A stretch of 64,000 nt of DNA from Pempheris klunzingeri. Its lineage: Eukaryota; Chordata; Actinopteri; Acropomatiformes; Pempheridae. The stretch spans positions 16,336,788 to 16,400,787 of the forward strand of contig NC_092020.1 in NCBI RefSeq assembly GCF_042242105.1, given 5' to 3'. The notes under the pieces were generated by a model that saw only the letters and a list, made by a program, of their open reading frames with translations, did no database searches and was not told the origin of the DNA. Below, one piece after another: positions 1 to 11,414 of this stretch (the stretch's first letter is position 1; each line of letters opens with the position of its first letter). The position numbers and the translations under genes were made by a program.

Positions 1-1450
1 CCATTCTGTTTTCATCTCTTTAAACAGATAAGACCTATCAGATCCCATTGCTAAACAGGAACCATGATTAGTATTCTTTCAAAATTACAAGGAAAGGGAA
101 CAAATTCATTCTTATCTTCCAGGGACACTAAAACCAGCTCTGACAATTGGTTTTATTCAACTCTTTGTGTGGCAGTCCATCTAGTGGTGGCATTCACCTT
201 TACATTTGATGTCAGACATTTAAACTGAGAGATTAAGGCACAATAAGATAGCGGTACACTTCAGTCACGCATTTGACTCCTCAGTTGGCCTGTGACACCA
301 CTACATAACCCTGCCGCCGAACAAATGTAAGATTACCGAGAGGAAAAACCCAGGAGAGAAGCTGAAGTCCCTGGGCACTAATGGAGAACGAGCTCAGGCA
401 TATTAAAATTATAATAGCAGGTCCATGTTTCTGCCCATCTTTGCAGAAAAGTTTGAATACCATTAGAGCCACAATAAATGGCTGGTGTCCTTGACTACAT
501 AAGATGTCCAAATCTCTCTTAACTGCACAATAAACAGCACAGGAAGAACGTTCGCTGGCAGCAGGGACTTCTGGGATGCTGTTTTTGTTTAGATGGCACC
601 ATGTTATGAATTAGGAGTTACAGATTAACTGTAATCGATGAACTTAATGCTGTGACCAAACAGAACAAATGTACTGGGCTGTGATCATTAGGTGAGCCAC
701 AAGAGACGCTCTTGATAAGATTAAGAGATAACGTCAGATATAAAGTTATAGAGAGCCGGTCATATGCCAATGCTGTTCCGCTACATTAGTATTCATCCCG
801 GCTCTGGAGCTATTGATTGCTGAATGCCAAGTGCTAAAGGCCAGTCAAATAAAACGAAGAACTCAAGAAGAGTCTGAATGATCCCACAAGACTGAAAAAA
901 AAGGAACTTGAATGACCTGATTTAACCGAGTTCTGAACCTGCAGATCACATTTCTCCAAGCTCTTCGCTAATCTGTGCATTTCACAAACAAACAACTCAC
1001 TTTTCCACATGTTCAGCGATAAAAAAAAAAATTGTACATCACATAGTCTGATGTAACACAAAATCTCATTAGTTTTAATCTACAAACCAAGCAATAAAAG
1101 GCAAGGAAGGCCTCATATTAAATCTACAGTGTGGGATTATCTTGGAAAAATATATTCTGATGAAAATATTACGACTTTACACGAATATCTTACATTTATC
1201 TGATGTTCTTACTGTGAAGACAGACATTTAATTTGTGCCAGAACATTCACTAAAACTGGAGGGTGAACATTTTCACTGTTCAGCATGTTTTCCCAATCTG
1301 AAATATCATCATCCAGTACAATGTCTTTTTTCCATCTAGAGAAATGGGCTCTTTGAGGCTGCATTTTTAATGTAAATATATAAACATAAAAATGTTTTTT
1401 CCAAAAGGATCTGTTAAATTACTTATTTTTGAAGAACTGTGACAAAAAAT
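1..1450. other. Intergenic DNA, no feature recognised
   Basis: AT-rich DNA with only short open frames, none resembling a known protein or following coding-exon structure. A poly-A run lies near 1021. I see no gene or recognisable repeat here. Confidence 0.5.
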
Positions 1451-1451
1451 A

Positions 1452-1710
1452 GGGCAACATGGTGGTGGAGCTTTTTGCAGTGTCGCCTCAAAGTGAGAAG
1501 GTTTCCTCCTATTTAGGTTTCCTCCCATTTTCTGAAGTGACTGGTGATGCTAAATTGCCTGTAGGTGTGAGTGTGAGTGTGAATGGTTGTCTTTCTCAAT
1601 GTATCAGCCCTGTGATTCACTGGGTGTACCCAACCACTCACCCAAAGCCAGCTGAGGTTGGCTCCAGGCCTCTGACTCTAAAGGATAAGCAGGATAGATA
1701 ATGAATGAAT
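1452..1710 (+). repeat. Degenerate teleost interspersed repeat
   Basis: The block starts near 'gggcaacatggtggtggag', includes 'ctaaattgcctgtaggtgtg' and 'gtgagtgtgaatggttgtc', and ends 'ggataagcaggatagataat' followed by a gaatga tail. This order of phrases matches a very common fish interspersed repeat that ends in a short tandem tail. It has many substitutions and deletions, so it is an old copy. The match is from memory of the family, not a search. An 80-codon open frame across it is not evidence of a gene. Confidence 0.6.
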
Positions 1711-2164
1711 GAGAACAAAATATGTACTGAACAGCACATTTTGATATTCATTAATTCCACCAGCCTATTCATGCTGGTGCAGTGGCAGTCTAAAGGCTAG
1801 AGAAGCAGGCTTCTGACCACCGGTTCAGTCTTTGGATCTTTACTTTGGAAAGTGAAAGAGCATTACCGCCACTGAGCTGTGCTCGAGCAAGACCTTGAAC
1901 CCCCGACTGTTCAGTGGGCATCAGATCAGACTGTGGCTGCGCTGGAGCTCCAGCTGCAACTGTGTGTAATCGTGAGAGTGCAAACTGTGTGTTCCTAAAA
2001 AAAAAAAGAAAAGCATGGCTGTTAGCAGTGCTTCTCTGGTTAAATAAAGGATGCACTGGCCAGGCTTAAATGTCTATCACAACATAGATAGATAAATAGA
2101 TGTCAGGTTACTTTTGGTCTTAGGCCCTTTAGTTTCAATTAAATTAAATCACTATGTAATAAAA

Positions 2165-2525
2165 TTAGAGCTGCCACTGCTATTGTTTTCATTAGCAACT
2201 AACCTATCAATTATTTTTGGGATTTATAAATCATTTGTTTAGTCTATAAAACTTCAGAAAATAGTGAAACATCACAATTTCCCAGAGCCCAAGATGATGT
2301 CTTCAATTTGATTAACTATCAGGAACCCAGAGATTATCAAATTGCTATAACGACAGGCAAGAAACAACAGCCAATCCTCACCACCAAGAAGCAGCTGGAA
2401 CAATCAAATGTTGGCTTTTTTGTTTGAAAATGGTCAACTATCAATATAGCAAATTGTTTTATACTTTTTGTAAAATTTTATATTAATTTTCAGTCTCTCA
2501 ACTAGTCAGTTACTAAACTAATTAT
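2165..2525 (+). repeat. Copy of the AT-rich 'GCAACTAA' repeat family
   Basis: It contains the phrases 'tctataaaacttcagaaaat', 'atcacaatttcccagagcc' and 'gatgtcttcaa', which recur at 35.9, 49.2, 50.8, 51.2, 58.5 and 62.2 kb in this window. The ends are the typical 'agcaactaacc' and a run of tagt/ctaatt near 2505-2525. It is probably a non-autonomous element, because no coding capacity is visible. This copy carries an insertion or rearrangement in its middle. Confidence 0.6.
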
Positions 2526-2609
2526 TACATTTCATCATTTCATTGCCCGCTATCTGCCATTCATGGTACCTAATGTATCAGATACTTTGGTGTAGGGCTG
2601 TGCAACAGT

Positions 2610-2960
2610 ATACAATGATATCTTTATGCAGCAGAGTGCTTCCAACAGTTTGGGGAAGGCCGTTTCCCACCTCGACATAAGAATGCCCGGGTGCACAAAG
2701 TCAGATCCATAAAGAAATGGTTCTCCTGCACAGAGCCCTGACCTCAACCCCATCCAACACCTCTGGTATGAATTGCAGCTCCAACTGTGAGCCAAGCCTC
2801 ACCACCCAACATCGGTGCCCGACCTCGCTAACACTCTAAAGGCAGATCCCTGCAGCCACGTTTTAAAATCTAGTGGGAAAACCTTTCTTGAAGAGTGGAG
2901 GACACAAACACATTGTGGTGTAATGTTTGGTATGTCTATATCAGAGGTCAACTGTTTGTG
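2610..2960 (+). mobile_element. Decayed DDE transposase fragment (Tc1-like)
   Basis: On the plus strand near 2735-2785 the translation reads S-P-D-L-N-P-I-Q-H-L-W-Y-E-L. This is the C-terminal catalytic block of Tc1/mariner-type transposases, in which a glutamate normally follows the Ile; here it is Gln. A TGA stop follows shortly after, where many relatives have an Arg codon, so CpG decay is plausible. The DNA that follows ('gtgcccgacctcgctaac', 'ctagtgggaaaacc', 'gaagagtggagg') also matches the 3' part of such elements. No terminal repeats are recognised, so this is a fragment. Confidence 0.6.
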
Positions 2961-2999
2961 GATTTTTAAAGTCTAATATAATAACGATAGTCTGGAGCA

Positions 3000-4858
3000 G
3001 GAAAAAGCAGATAGTCGATTAATCTACCGCTCTGCATTGTTAATCTGCCAAACTCTAGTCCATATAATTGTGGCCACTAGCTTGTCTTCCTGTTGTTAAG
3101 CAGTCACTGTGCAAAAATAAGACAGTTAATAAGGGCAGCAGCCGTCCTCCGCACTGTTTTAATGCTGTTCTGTGAAAAGTTGACTACTGAAGCAGCACAG
3201 TACATGCCCATCACTGCAGTCTTGCTTCAAACCAGGACCTTGTACTTGAATAGTGATGACTCTCAGTGGAAACTCCCTGCATGCATTATCTCTGCTTGTC
3301 TGTATTCAAATCCCAGGGAGGCTGGTTTCTTTAATGGCTCCCCTGAATTACATTTTCCTCTCCCCATCATGTTTGAATGGAAAGATGGAATGTGTTACAA
3401 ACAGCCTGTACTTAGAATAAATCTAAAAAAGCAACAGACAGCAAGAATGAATGAGCAGCAGATATGGTACTTGAGAAATATTAAAGAGGGAAAGCAACAC
3501 TCTGTTCACATCATATTCTGATATATCTTGCAGGAAGCCAGCATGTTTGATATGTTGTGGCTACATAGCTGTTGGTTTTGGTCTTGTATCTGAGCACATG
3601 AGCACAACAGGACATGTCATGTTTTATGTCTGGATCCGTGATCTATATGGCCTGGATGTACAAAGAGGAGCGAAAAGACATTTCCATTGCTCAAAGCACC
3701 ATCAGCCTTCTTTACAACAAACAATACAAGGAGAGGAGGGGGGAGAAAAGCAATGCCGTCCCAGATTTAGGTGATTATTCACACACAGCCATCTCCAGGC
3801 AACATGTGGATGCACAAGGCTCTGACATTATAAAACAGTCTTCAGAATTACAGCTCAGAAACTACAAGCCAAGTGTGACTGTAGCCAGAATTTGACAGTA
3901 AATGCTCTGAACTCTGGAGCCATCTGCCCCCTCTGGGTCTGAGCTCCTGCTGCCGCATGGGGAAGAATGATTACTGTACAAAAGCGTGAGTGGGTGGTTT
4001 GTGAATTTGGAGATGGACAGAGTTAACGGGAGTCAAACTTGAATCACTCTAGCTACAAAGAACCGGGATGAAGCCAAAATTAGATCTCAGCATTTGAAGC
4101 AAAAGATGTGCAGTAGAAAATGATTCAGCTGTTGTAAAACACTATGAGCTGGGAATCTTTTGTCACTGATGTGTTCAAATTTTGAAACCATTCAGGCATT
4201 TGCCTCATAGACTAGTGGTTTCCAACTTCGGGTCAGGAGCTGCGAGATGATTACCCAGGTGGGGAAACAAAACATAGCTACACAAGATTATTTTTCTGAC
4301 AGTTCTCCAATCTTTGCTTTTTGCAAAATACTCCTAAACACTCTAAGGGGGAAATCATTATTCCATTGAACTGCTTGCAACTCTGTTATGAGGGATTCAA
4401 AGCAAAATCAAATATGAGGAACCACTGATATAGATCATCCTGACTGCCGTCCCACAGAGTAGGTTTTGGGGTCATTTAAATGCATCATTTTGAATATATC
4501 ATTATGAGCTTTTCAAGTACTGGGTATACCCGACACGTTGTAAGTTCTTTAATTGTACTGGATGACAAGGAGGCTATGAACCACCCAACGCCAAAAAGCT
4601 GTGGAGGCTGCCAGCTTCACTTTTTAAGAGTCCTTCCTTCCTCCTCCTGCTGCTGTTGCTGTGCCCGGTTCTGACTGAGCAGCTGTTTCTCTTTGGGTTG
4701 TTGTTGGAGGTTGTGCTTACAAAAATAACTCTTGTTCCAAGATCTTTAGCCAAGTCTCACTGTTGCTGTCTTTACATACAGTTTAATATTAGCACGTTAA
4801 TTCAGACCTGCCAGCAAACATGTATTTCATGGATGTCTGGTTATAATGTCAGAATACT
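3000..4858. other. Intergenic DNA, no feature recognised
   Basis: Frames of up to 142 codons occur (for example 3093-3521 plus), but they have no recognisable domain, no splice context and ordinary AT-rich composition. I see no gene here. Confidence 0.45.
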
Positions 4859-5375
4859 TAAAGGTGCAGTGTGTAGTATTTAGGGAGATCTATTTGCAGA
4901 AATAGAGTTTCACATTTATAATTATGGTTTTATTATTGTATAATCACCTGAACCCAAGAATCTTTGTGTTTTTGTTAGCTTGAAATGAGCCCTTTATATC
5001 TACATAGGGAGTGGGTCATCTTCCATAGAGTCCACTATGTTTGTACGGTAGCCCAGAAAGGACAAATGGGTCATTTTGCATTATGCGTTGTGGCACCTGG
5101 CATTGGTTGAAGGATGAAGAAGAAAGAAGAAAGAAGAGGATTACCATTTGGCATTGTGAGAAGTTTAAAAACCCAAATTTTGATTAATGCAGAATCACGG
5201 TAAGCACAAAGAAGCAGGGGAGCTAAATCCCCATCTTCTACTATGAACTTGGAAAGGGAGGGAGGGAGGGAGGGAAGGAAGGAAGGGAGGGGGGGGGGGG
5301 GGTGGTGGTGAGGCAAGGGGTATTCAGTTGGTTGCAATCTCATAGATGCCACTAAATCCTGCACACTGCCCAGAC
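4859..5375. mobile_element. Non-autonomous inverted-repeat element
   Basis: The left end reads 'aaaggtgcagtgtgtag' followed by 'atttag'. The right end reads 'ccactaaatcctgcacactg', close to the reverse complement of the left end. Internal phrases such as 'tagagtccactatgtttgta', 'cagaaaggacaaatgggtc' and 'gtattcagttggttgcaatc' match a common teleost element with these ends. No coding sequence is present, so it would have been moved by enzymes supplied in trans. It also contains a long purine tract. Confidence 0.6.
5253..5305 (+). repeat. Purine tract with G homopolymer
   Basis: A run of GGGA and GGAA units ends in about 14 consecutive G bases, followed by tggtggtg. The strand is almost pure purine over about 50 bases. 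Such tracts can form G-quadruplex or triplex DNA and are unstable in length. It lies inside the inverted-repeat element. Confidence 0.85.
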
Positions 5376-5438
5376 CTTCCAGCCAATTAGAACAAAGAGG
5401 GTTCATTGGTCATGGTATAAATTATCTTGGTAGAACTA

Positions 5439-7059
5439 CAGTGGGGCAAAAAAGTATTTAGTCATCCATCAATTGTACAAGTTCTCCCACTTAAAAAGAT
5501 GAGAGAGGCCTGTAATTTTCATCATAGGTACACTTCAACTATGAGAGACAGAATGGGGAGAAAGAATCCAGGAAATCACATTGTAGGATTTTTAATAAAT
5601 TAATTGGTAAATTCCTCGGTAAAATAAGTATTTGGTCACCTACAAACAAGCAAGTTTCTGGCTCTCACAGACCTGTAACTTCTTCTTTAAGAGGTTCCTC
5701 TGTCCTCCACTCATTACCTGTATTAATGGCACCTGTTTGAACTCGTTATCAGTATAAAAGACACCTGTCCACAACCTCAAACAGTCACACTCCAAACTCC
5801 ACTATGGCCAAGACCAAAGAGCTGTCAAAGGACACCAGAAACAAAATTGTAGACCTGCACCAGGCTGGGAAGACTGAATCTGCAATAGGTAAGCAGCTTG
5901 GTGTGAAGAATCAACTGTGGGAGCAATTATTAGAAAATGGAAGACATACAAGACCACTGATAATCTCCCTCGATCTGGGGCTCCACGCAAGATCTCACCC
6001 CAAGGGGTCAAAATCCTTAATCACAAGATCCTTAATCACAAGAACGGTGAGCAAAAATCCTAGAACCACACGGGGGGACCTAGTGAATGACCTGCAGAGA
6101 GTTGGGACCAAAGTAACAAAGGCTACCATCAGTAACGCACTACGCCGGACTCAAATCCTGCAGTGCCAGGCGTGTCCCCCTGCTTAAGCCAGTACATGTC
6201 CAGGCCTGTCTGAAGTTTGCTAGAGAGCATTTGGATGATCCAGAAGAGGATTGAGAGAATGTCATATGGTCAGATGGAACCAAAATAGAACTTTTTGGTA
6301 AAAACTCAACTTGTCGTGTTTGGAGGAGAAAGAATGCTGAGTTGCATCCAAAGAACACCATACCTACTGTGAAGCATGGGGGTGGAAACATCATGCTCTG
6401 GGGCTGTTTTTCTGCAAAGGGACCAGGACGACTGATCCGTGTAAAGGAAAGAATGAATGGGGCCATGTATTGTGAGATTTTGAGTGAAAACCTCCTTCCA
6501 TCAGCAAGGGCATTGAAGATGAAACATGGCTGGGTCTTTCAGCATGACAATGATCCCAAACACACCACCCGGGCAACGAAGGAGTGGCTTCGTAAGAAGC
6601 ATTTCAAGGTCCTGGAGTGGCCTAGCCAGTCTCAAGATCTCAACCCCATAGAAATTCTTTGAAGGGAGTTGAAAGTCTGTGTTGCCCAGCGACAGCCCCA
6701 AAACATCACTGCTCAAGAGGAGATCTGTATGGAGGAATGGGCCAAAATACCAGCAACAATGTGTGAAAACCTTGTGAAGACTTACAAAAAATGTTTGACC
6801 TCTGTCATTGCCAACAAAGGGTATATAACAAAGTATTGAGATGAACTTTTGTTATTGACCAAATACTGATTTTCCACCATAATTTGCAAAGAAATTCTTT
6901 AAAAATCAGACAATGTGATTTTCTGGATTTTTTTTTTTTTTTTTCTCATTTTGTCTCTCATAGTTGAGGTATACCTATGATATGAATTACAAGCCTCATC
7001 TTTTTAAGTGGGAGAACTTGCACAATTGGTGGCTGACTAAATACTTTTTTGCCCCACTG
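5439..7059 (+). mobile_element. Tc1-like DNA transposon, full length
   Basis: The element starts 'cagtggggcaaaaaagtatt' and ends with its reverse complement, 'aatacttttttgccccactg'. The TA dinucleotides at 5437-5438 and 7060-7061 are the expected target-site duplication for Tc1/mariner insertion. The terminal repeats stay nearly identical for about 115 bp (left 5439 to about 5555, right about 6945 to 7059). Total length is 1,621 bp, normal for Tc1 elements. Full ends and a mostly readable transposase suggest a moderately recent insertion. The element sits between genes and disrupts nothing visible. Confidence 0.93.
5804..6839 (+). pseudogene. Tc1 transposase, inactivated
   Basis: The frame opens M-A-K-T-K-E-L-S-K-D-T-R-N-K-I-V-D-L, the start of the helix-turn-helix DNA-binding domain of Tc1-like transposases. 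The DDE domain follows: W-S-D-G-T-K near 6270, H-D-N-D-P-K-H-T near 6543, and L-N-P-I-E near 6640. The reading frame is lost after 'G-V-K' near 5910 and regained near 6030 around a tandem 15-bp duplication (tccttaatcacaaga twice). It shifts again near 6140. Two in-frame TGA stops lie at 6252-6254 and 6660-6662, both where the family has Trp. The protein cannot be made, although all three catalytic acidic positions remain. Confidence 0.9.
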
Positions 7060-7974
7060 TATAACACTGGCTGCACACTAACAGTCGTTTCTCTGAAGAT
7101 TATATTTTGGGCCTGGCCCAAAGCAATTCTATGTAAGATATAATGTAATCATTGACAAACTGGCGGCCACAGAGCCATTGCAGAGGGTAAACATAACTAG
7201 AGGGAGACAGCAGATACTTTGACTTGTCAAACAGAGCTGTAACTAATAACATCATTCGTTGCTGCGCTGTCCTGTAATAACTGCTGGGACAAAGTCATCG
7301 TTAATGTTATTAGTCTCACCCATTTTTCCTGCTATAAGTCAATCGAGATGTGTCTACTGTGACAAATGTCTGTGAATCGGATTCAAAAATACATGCTGCT
7401 CATCAAGAAAACATAGCAGTCAAATCTAAAAATATGAGGACACCTATAGTAATATCTTTGTAAAAGATGCACCTTCCCAGTGTTTGTTTGTGGTGCTCAA
7501 AGTCATTTAATTAATCTCAGTGTCACTAATTTATCCTGTCCATGTCAACATGCTAATGTTTCAGCCAAGTGTCCTTCAACGTAGCAGAAGAAATGGGTGA
7601 AAGTCAACCTCATCCTGATAATCTGTATGTGTGCGATATTTTACTTTGACAATTCAGTGAAGAAGTCTGTTTGTCTCTGACTTAATGGAGAGAGCCTTCC
7701 TGTGTCTTTTGGCCAAAGGCCCTGTAATCTTGGTTTCAATCTACACAGTATATGTTTGCAACAATTGAATATCCACAATAAAATAAGCAGCCATGGTATT
7801 AAAGATTCGATATAATAAATAAGAAATCTTACATACTCTGCTTCTTCACAACAGTAAACACATTTTGATTCAAATATTGCCAAAACTTCAACCCATAAAA
7901 GACAAGCAAAACCACAAATGTAAAATAACCAAAACCATTCAAACTTGGCAGAAAACCTCGTGTTTCTGTAGGGG

Positions 7975-7985
7975 CACACACGCAC

Positions 7986-8021
<36 letters not shown>
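7975..8021. repeat. CA microsatellite
   Basis: About 47 bp of CA repeats, interrupted near its start by two CG steps (acacacgcacacacgcac). Open frames across it are repeat translations. Confidence 0.95.
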
Positions 8022-8024
<3 letters not shown>

Positions 8025-8479
8025 TTTGCACCAGGTTGACTCTGAACACCATGAACGCAGCTTTAGCCTTTTTAGGTCGGTTTCCTTTAAGGACTCGTTG
8101 AATTCATCAAACCACAAGACGAAGAACAATTACAGGCCTGAACGGACCATTTTTATAGTTAAAATATGAATGAAACACAGCTGGGTATTTAAAAAGACGC
8201 GTGAAACCTAGAAGAAACAGTGAGCCCACAGTCACATTGACCAGCAAGAGCCTACACGCACTTCACCTGCATCAACCCTCTGAGCATCCAAATAAACATC
8301 TTAAAACCTTCATAATCGGTCAGAAAGGAGCGTGTTAAGCTCTAAAGAAACGACTTAAAGCTTCGTGTTGTCATACCTGTCACTTGTCCTGCACCTTCAC
8401 GCCGTTCACAGCATCCTTCAGGGCGCAGACATCTTGGATTATGAGCACAGCGGGCTGTTTGCTGCTGCTCATCACAGAG

Positions 8480-8493
8480 CTGCCCCCTGCTGG
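8480..8493 (-). promoter_or_regulatory. CTCF-like motif
   Basis: Read on the minus strand the site is ccagcagggggcag, which fits the vertebrate CTCF core consensus CCASYAGRKGGCRS at every position. It lies in a locally GC-rich block (about 8390-8530) in otherwise AT-rich spacer. Occupancy cannot be judged from sequence. Confidence 0.4.
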
Positions 8494-9038
8494 TGCGGAG
8501 GAGCAGCTGCAGCATCAGGGGGGAACCACAAGGGGTCTGTTCGACCAAAAAAAGACAAATCAAAATAGACAAGAGATTGAAAATACATTGAAATAAATCA
8601 AGAGGAAAAAACCAAAGCGCTGTGGCTTATTGTTAAATCATATTCTAAAAAAGTTCCATTGCATGTTTATTATTTATTTATGTGGTGTGTTCCCACCAAA
8701 CATGAAGCAAATTTTTGGCGCTAGCAAATTACGTATGAGTTGAAAATATTCTGGCAGAGAGCTCTGGTGTCCCGCTGAATGTGTCCTGGAGGGGAATCTT
8801 AGCAACGACATGATGTCCTGACAGTGAATCAAACATGGAGCAGCCCAGGCGGGTCTGTAAGCACCCAGAGCTCAATGTTATCACTTGCTCCAGGCAAATA
8901 TTAGCTTTGCATTTGGTGGAAAAAAAGTAAGGGCTTTCATGTGAGAAAAAGAGACTCAACATGATATGCACTAAACCTAGGCTTCACTTTAATATACCTT
9001 GATTTGTGTTTTTCATGAATAATAATGTTATTAACTAG

Positions 9039-9194
9039 AAAGAAAGAAACACTCTGACTGGCCAAAGGTAAGAGGCTCTCTGATTGGCTGAAACAAAGAA
9101 GGTCTCTGATTGGCCGAAAGAAAGAACCATTCTGATTGGCCAAAAGAGAAAAATATTTCAATTGGTCAAAATAAAGAGAATCTCTGATTGACAG
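9039..9194. repeat. 26-bp tandem repeat, six units
   Basis: Six consecutive 26-bp units start at 9039, 9065, 9091, 9117, 9143 and 9169. Each is an A/G-rich half (aaagaaagaa type) followed by a 'ctctgattggcca' type half. An ATTGG pentamer (CCAAT on the minus strand) is present in units 2 to 5 and altered in units 1 (actgg) and 6 (attga). The period is not a multiple of three, so the 140-codon minus-strand frame across it is not evidence of a protein. Confidence 0.9.
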
Positions 9195-11414
9195 AAAGAA
9201 AATTTCCTCAAAGTTAAAACAATCAGCCGGTGTAACAGAGGACCACTGCTCAGGTGTAAGATTTACCTCATGAAAGAAAAATGAAAGACCTCCAGCTTTT
9301 TGACTCCTGAACACAACTTCAGGTGCTTCACTACCACCTTCTGTAGTGCTATGTCCCAACTTTATCCGCTGTTATAATCATTTCTGGTTCCTTATTTGGA
9401 GTCACGGCTTCACATTACATGGCCGCTTTCAACAAAAATATTTTTAAAATTACAAGTAATAATCCTTCCTTTGGATGGTAGATTTAGTGTTTCTGTGATA
9501 AGTTTACAGCTAACCTGGTTAGCTAGGTAGCTGTCTGAGCCTGTTGGTTAACTTACTGCTTGGTTATCTTTTTATTTATTCTACATTAACTCCTCTATTT
9601 TTCTGTTGCCTATTATTTCTGTAGATTAATTGAGGTGAACTTCTTTGGGACTCATTCATTTTAATTTCATTTCATTTTCTCATTTAATTCATTTGACTCC
9701 AGTTTTCATGTTACAATACCATTAGATTTAAACAAATTGATGTCTATGATATCTAATTTGTTTCTGATGTGTAGCCCAATCACTGGGCTTATCATTAACA
9801 TTATTGTCCACTACTGTTTTCAGTCTGACAGATGCCTCCAGTCAAAACCTCAACTGCTGACTGATGTTTCCACCCTTTACTGTGCATGTAACAGTAAGAA
9901 GTCCATTTAGTGACTGTACATCAGACAGTCTTCATCAACCAATGAGATCAGAGATCTAAAGTTCCTTGTCAACTGGGCAGAATCCATTTTCTGATGAGGC
10001 CCATATGATGTTGTTGAAAGATCCTGAGTAAGTAATTAGCTGGCCTCGTAAGCTTGTTTTCTTAATCCTTGTATAAAAGGTCATGAGTGAACTTTCAGTG
10101 CTTCTGAACCACCAACAATGTTCAGAAAACCAAAATGAGAGAGAGCAGACAACACTGGTGGAGGGTCTAGCAGTTTATTGAAGCACAGATGAAATACTCA
10201 AACGCATGTTAACGTTTTCATGAATTTGTCATTTCTAATTCATGTCAAAAACAAATCATCACCTCGGGCTGTTAATAGGATCAAATAAACTCAACCAGTC
10301 TCCTTCTGTGAATGTGAAATGAATGTGAATATGTTTGGTTTAGTGTGATGTTGTTACCTGGCTCTGGGGGAAGTTCAGGGAATGAAAAATGAATTCATGC
10401 TGTTATGCTGCTAGATAATCTCCCTCCTGTGACCTGGACCAGAATAATCCTGTAATTAATTCTGTTACACTTCCACTATGAAACAGCATGGGCATTAGAG
10501 ACAACATTTCCATCAAGGGTTACTGCAACATGGAGAAAAGTTTGGGGATGAATTATTTTTTGGCAGAATAGCAAAGAACAGACACACGTATGTGGTCAAG
10601 TCTGAGGAATGTTTTTATTTCATTGAAGCGTAATCTAGCAGAAAAATGTGAGTTCCTGCATATTACCGAGACATTTTAGTCTAATGTTTTACTAAAGTAA
10701 TTATTTCAATACATCTGACACTTTACCTACAGGATTTCCATGAGTGGATTAACTTGTTTAACTGGTCTAAAAACATCTTTTACTCAAATATTGGTTCAGA
10801 GCAAATACGCTGCTGGAATCAGCAACTAATTTACATCTTATACTTACCGCCATATTTACTATCCTCATCCTTTACAGAGTCTTTAACTCACTTAAATATT
10901 TGAAGCCAGAAATATGACTGAAAAAAAAAACTTTATCAAAATATTTTATTTAGAGTAAAGTTATTTACATCAACACTATCTCATGTCCACTCTGACAGAT
11001 TTAGGTGATAAGCAATTGTGGGATACTCAGTAATGCAACTCTAGGCCAAATTAACCAGTATACAAACACTCACCATACATAAGTGCTCAATGTGACAAAA
11101 TATTTTGGAAAATTTAAATTCTTTTACATTAAAATTGTGAAGTGTGAAATTCAAACTGGAAATATAAAATTCTGAGTTAAACAATAAAAGTACAATATGC
11201 AAAGCCAAGTCACTTCCAAATGGAGTTAAAAATATAAATCAAAAGGAAATTCACAGTTTTTCACAATATGTTTGAGGTAACAACAACAGAAAGGAGTATT
11301 TTACACTGAAATGGTCACAAATATTTTAAGGCATTTTAAGACGTTTTAATAAATAATTCGATATTCTAAAATGTCCAAAAAGTACCATTAAAAACGCAAT
11401 GGAGGATTCACAGA
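9195..11414 (-). other. Spacer and probable 3' UTR of the sorting nexin gene
   Basis: No coding exon is seen. Downstream of the minus-strand stop at 11415, the hexamer AATAAA (minus) occurs at 10945-10950 and again at 10614-10619. Either could be the polyadenylation signal, giving a 3' UTR of roughly 0.5 to 0.8 kb. The rest, 9.2-10.6 kb, holds nothing I recognise. Confidence 0.4.

Noticed and set aside
3093-3521. 142-codon plus-strand open frame
   Set aside because: No recognisable domain, no splice or promoter context, and the length is within chance for the window.
7641-8129. 162-codon minus-strand frame with poly Val-Cys
   Set aside because: It runs across the CA microsatellite; the repetitive translation has no coding meaning.
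8342-8572. Overlapping frames on both strands in a GC-rich block
   Set aside because: No domain is recognised and no clear exon boundaries are seen. It is recorded only as a GC-rich block with a CTCF-like motif.
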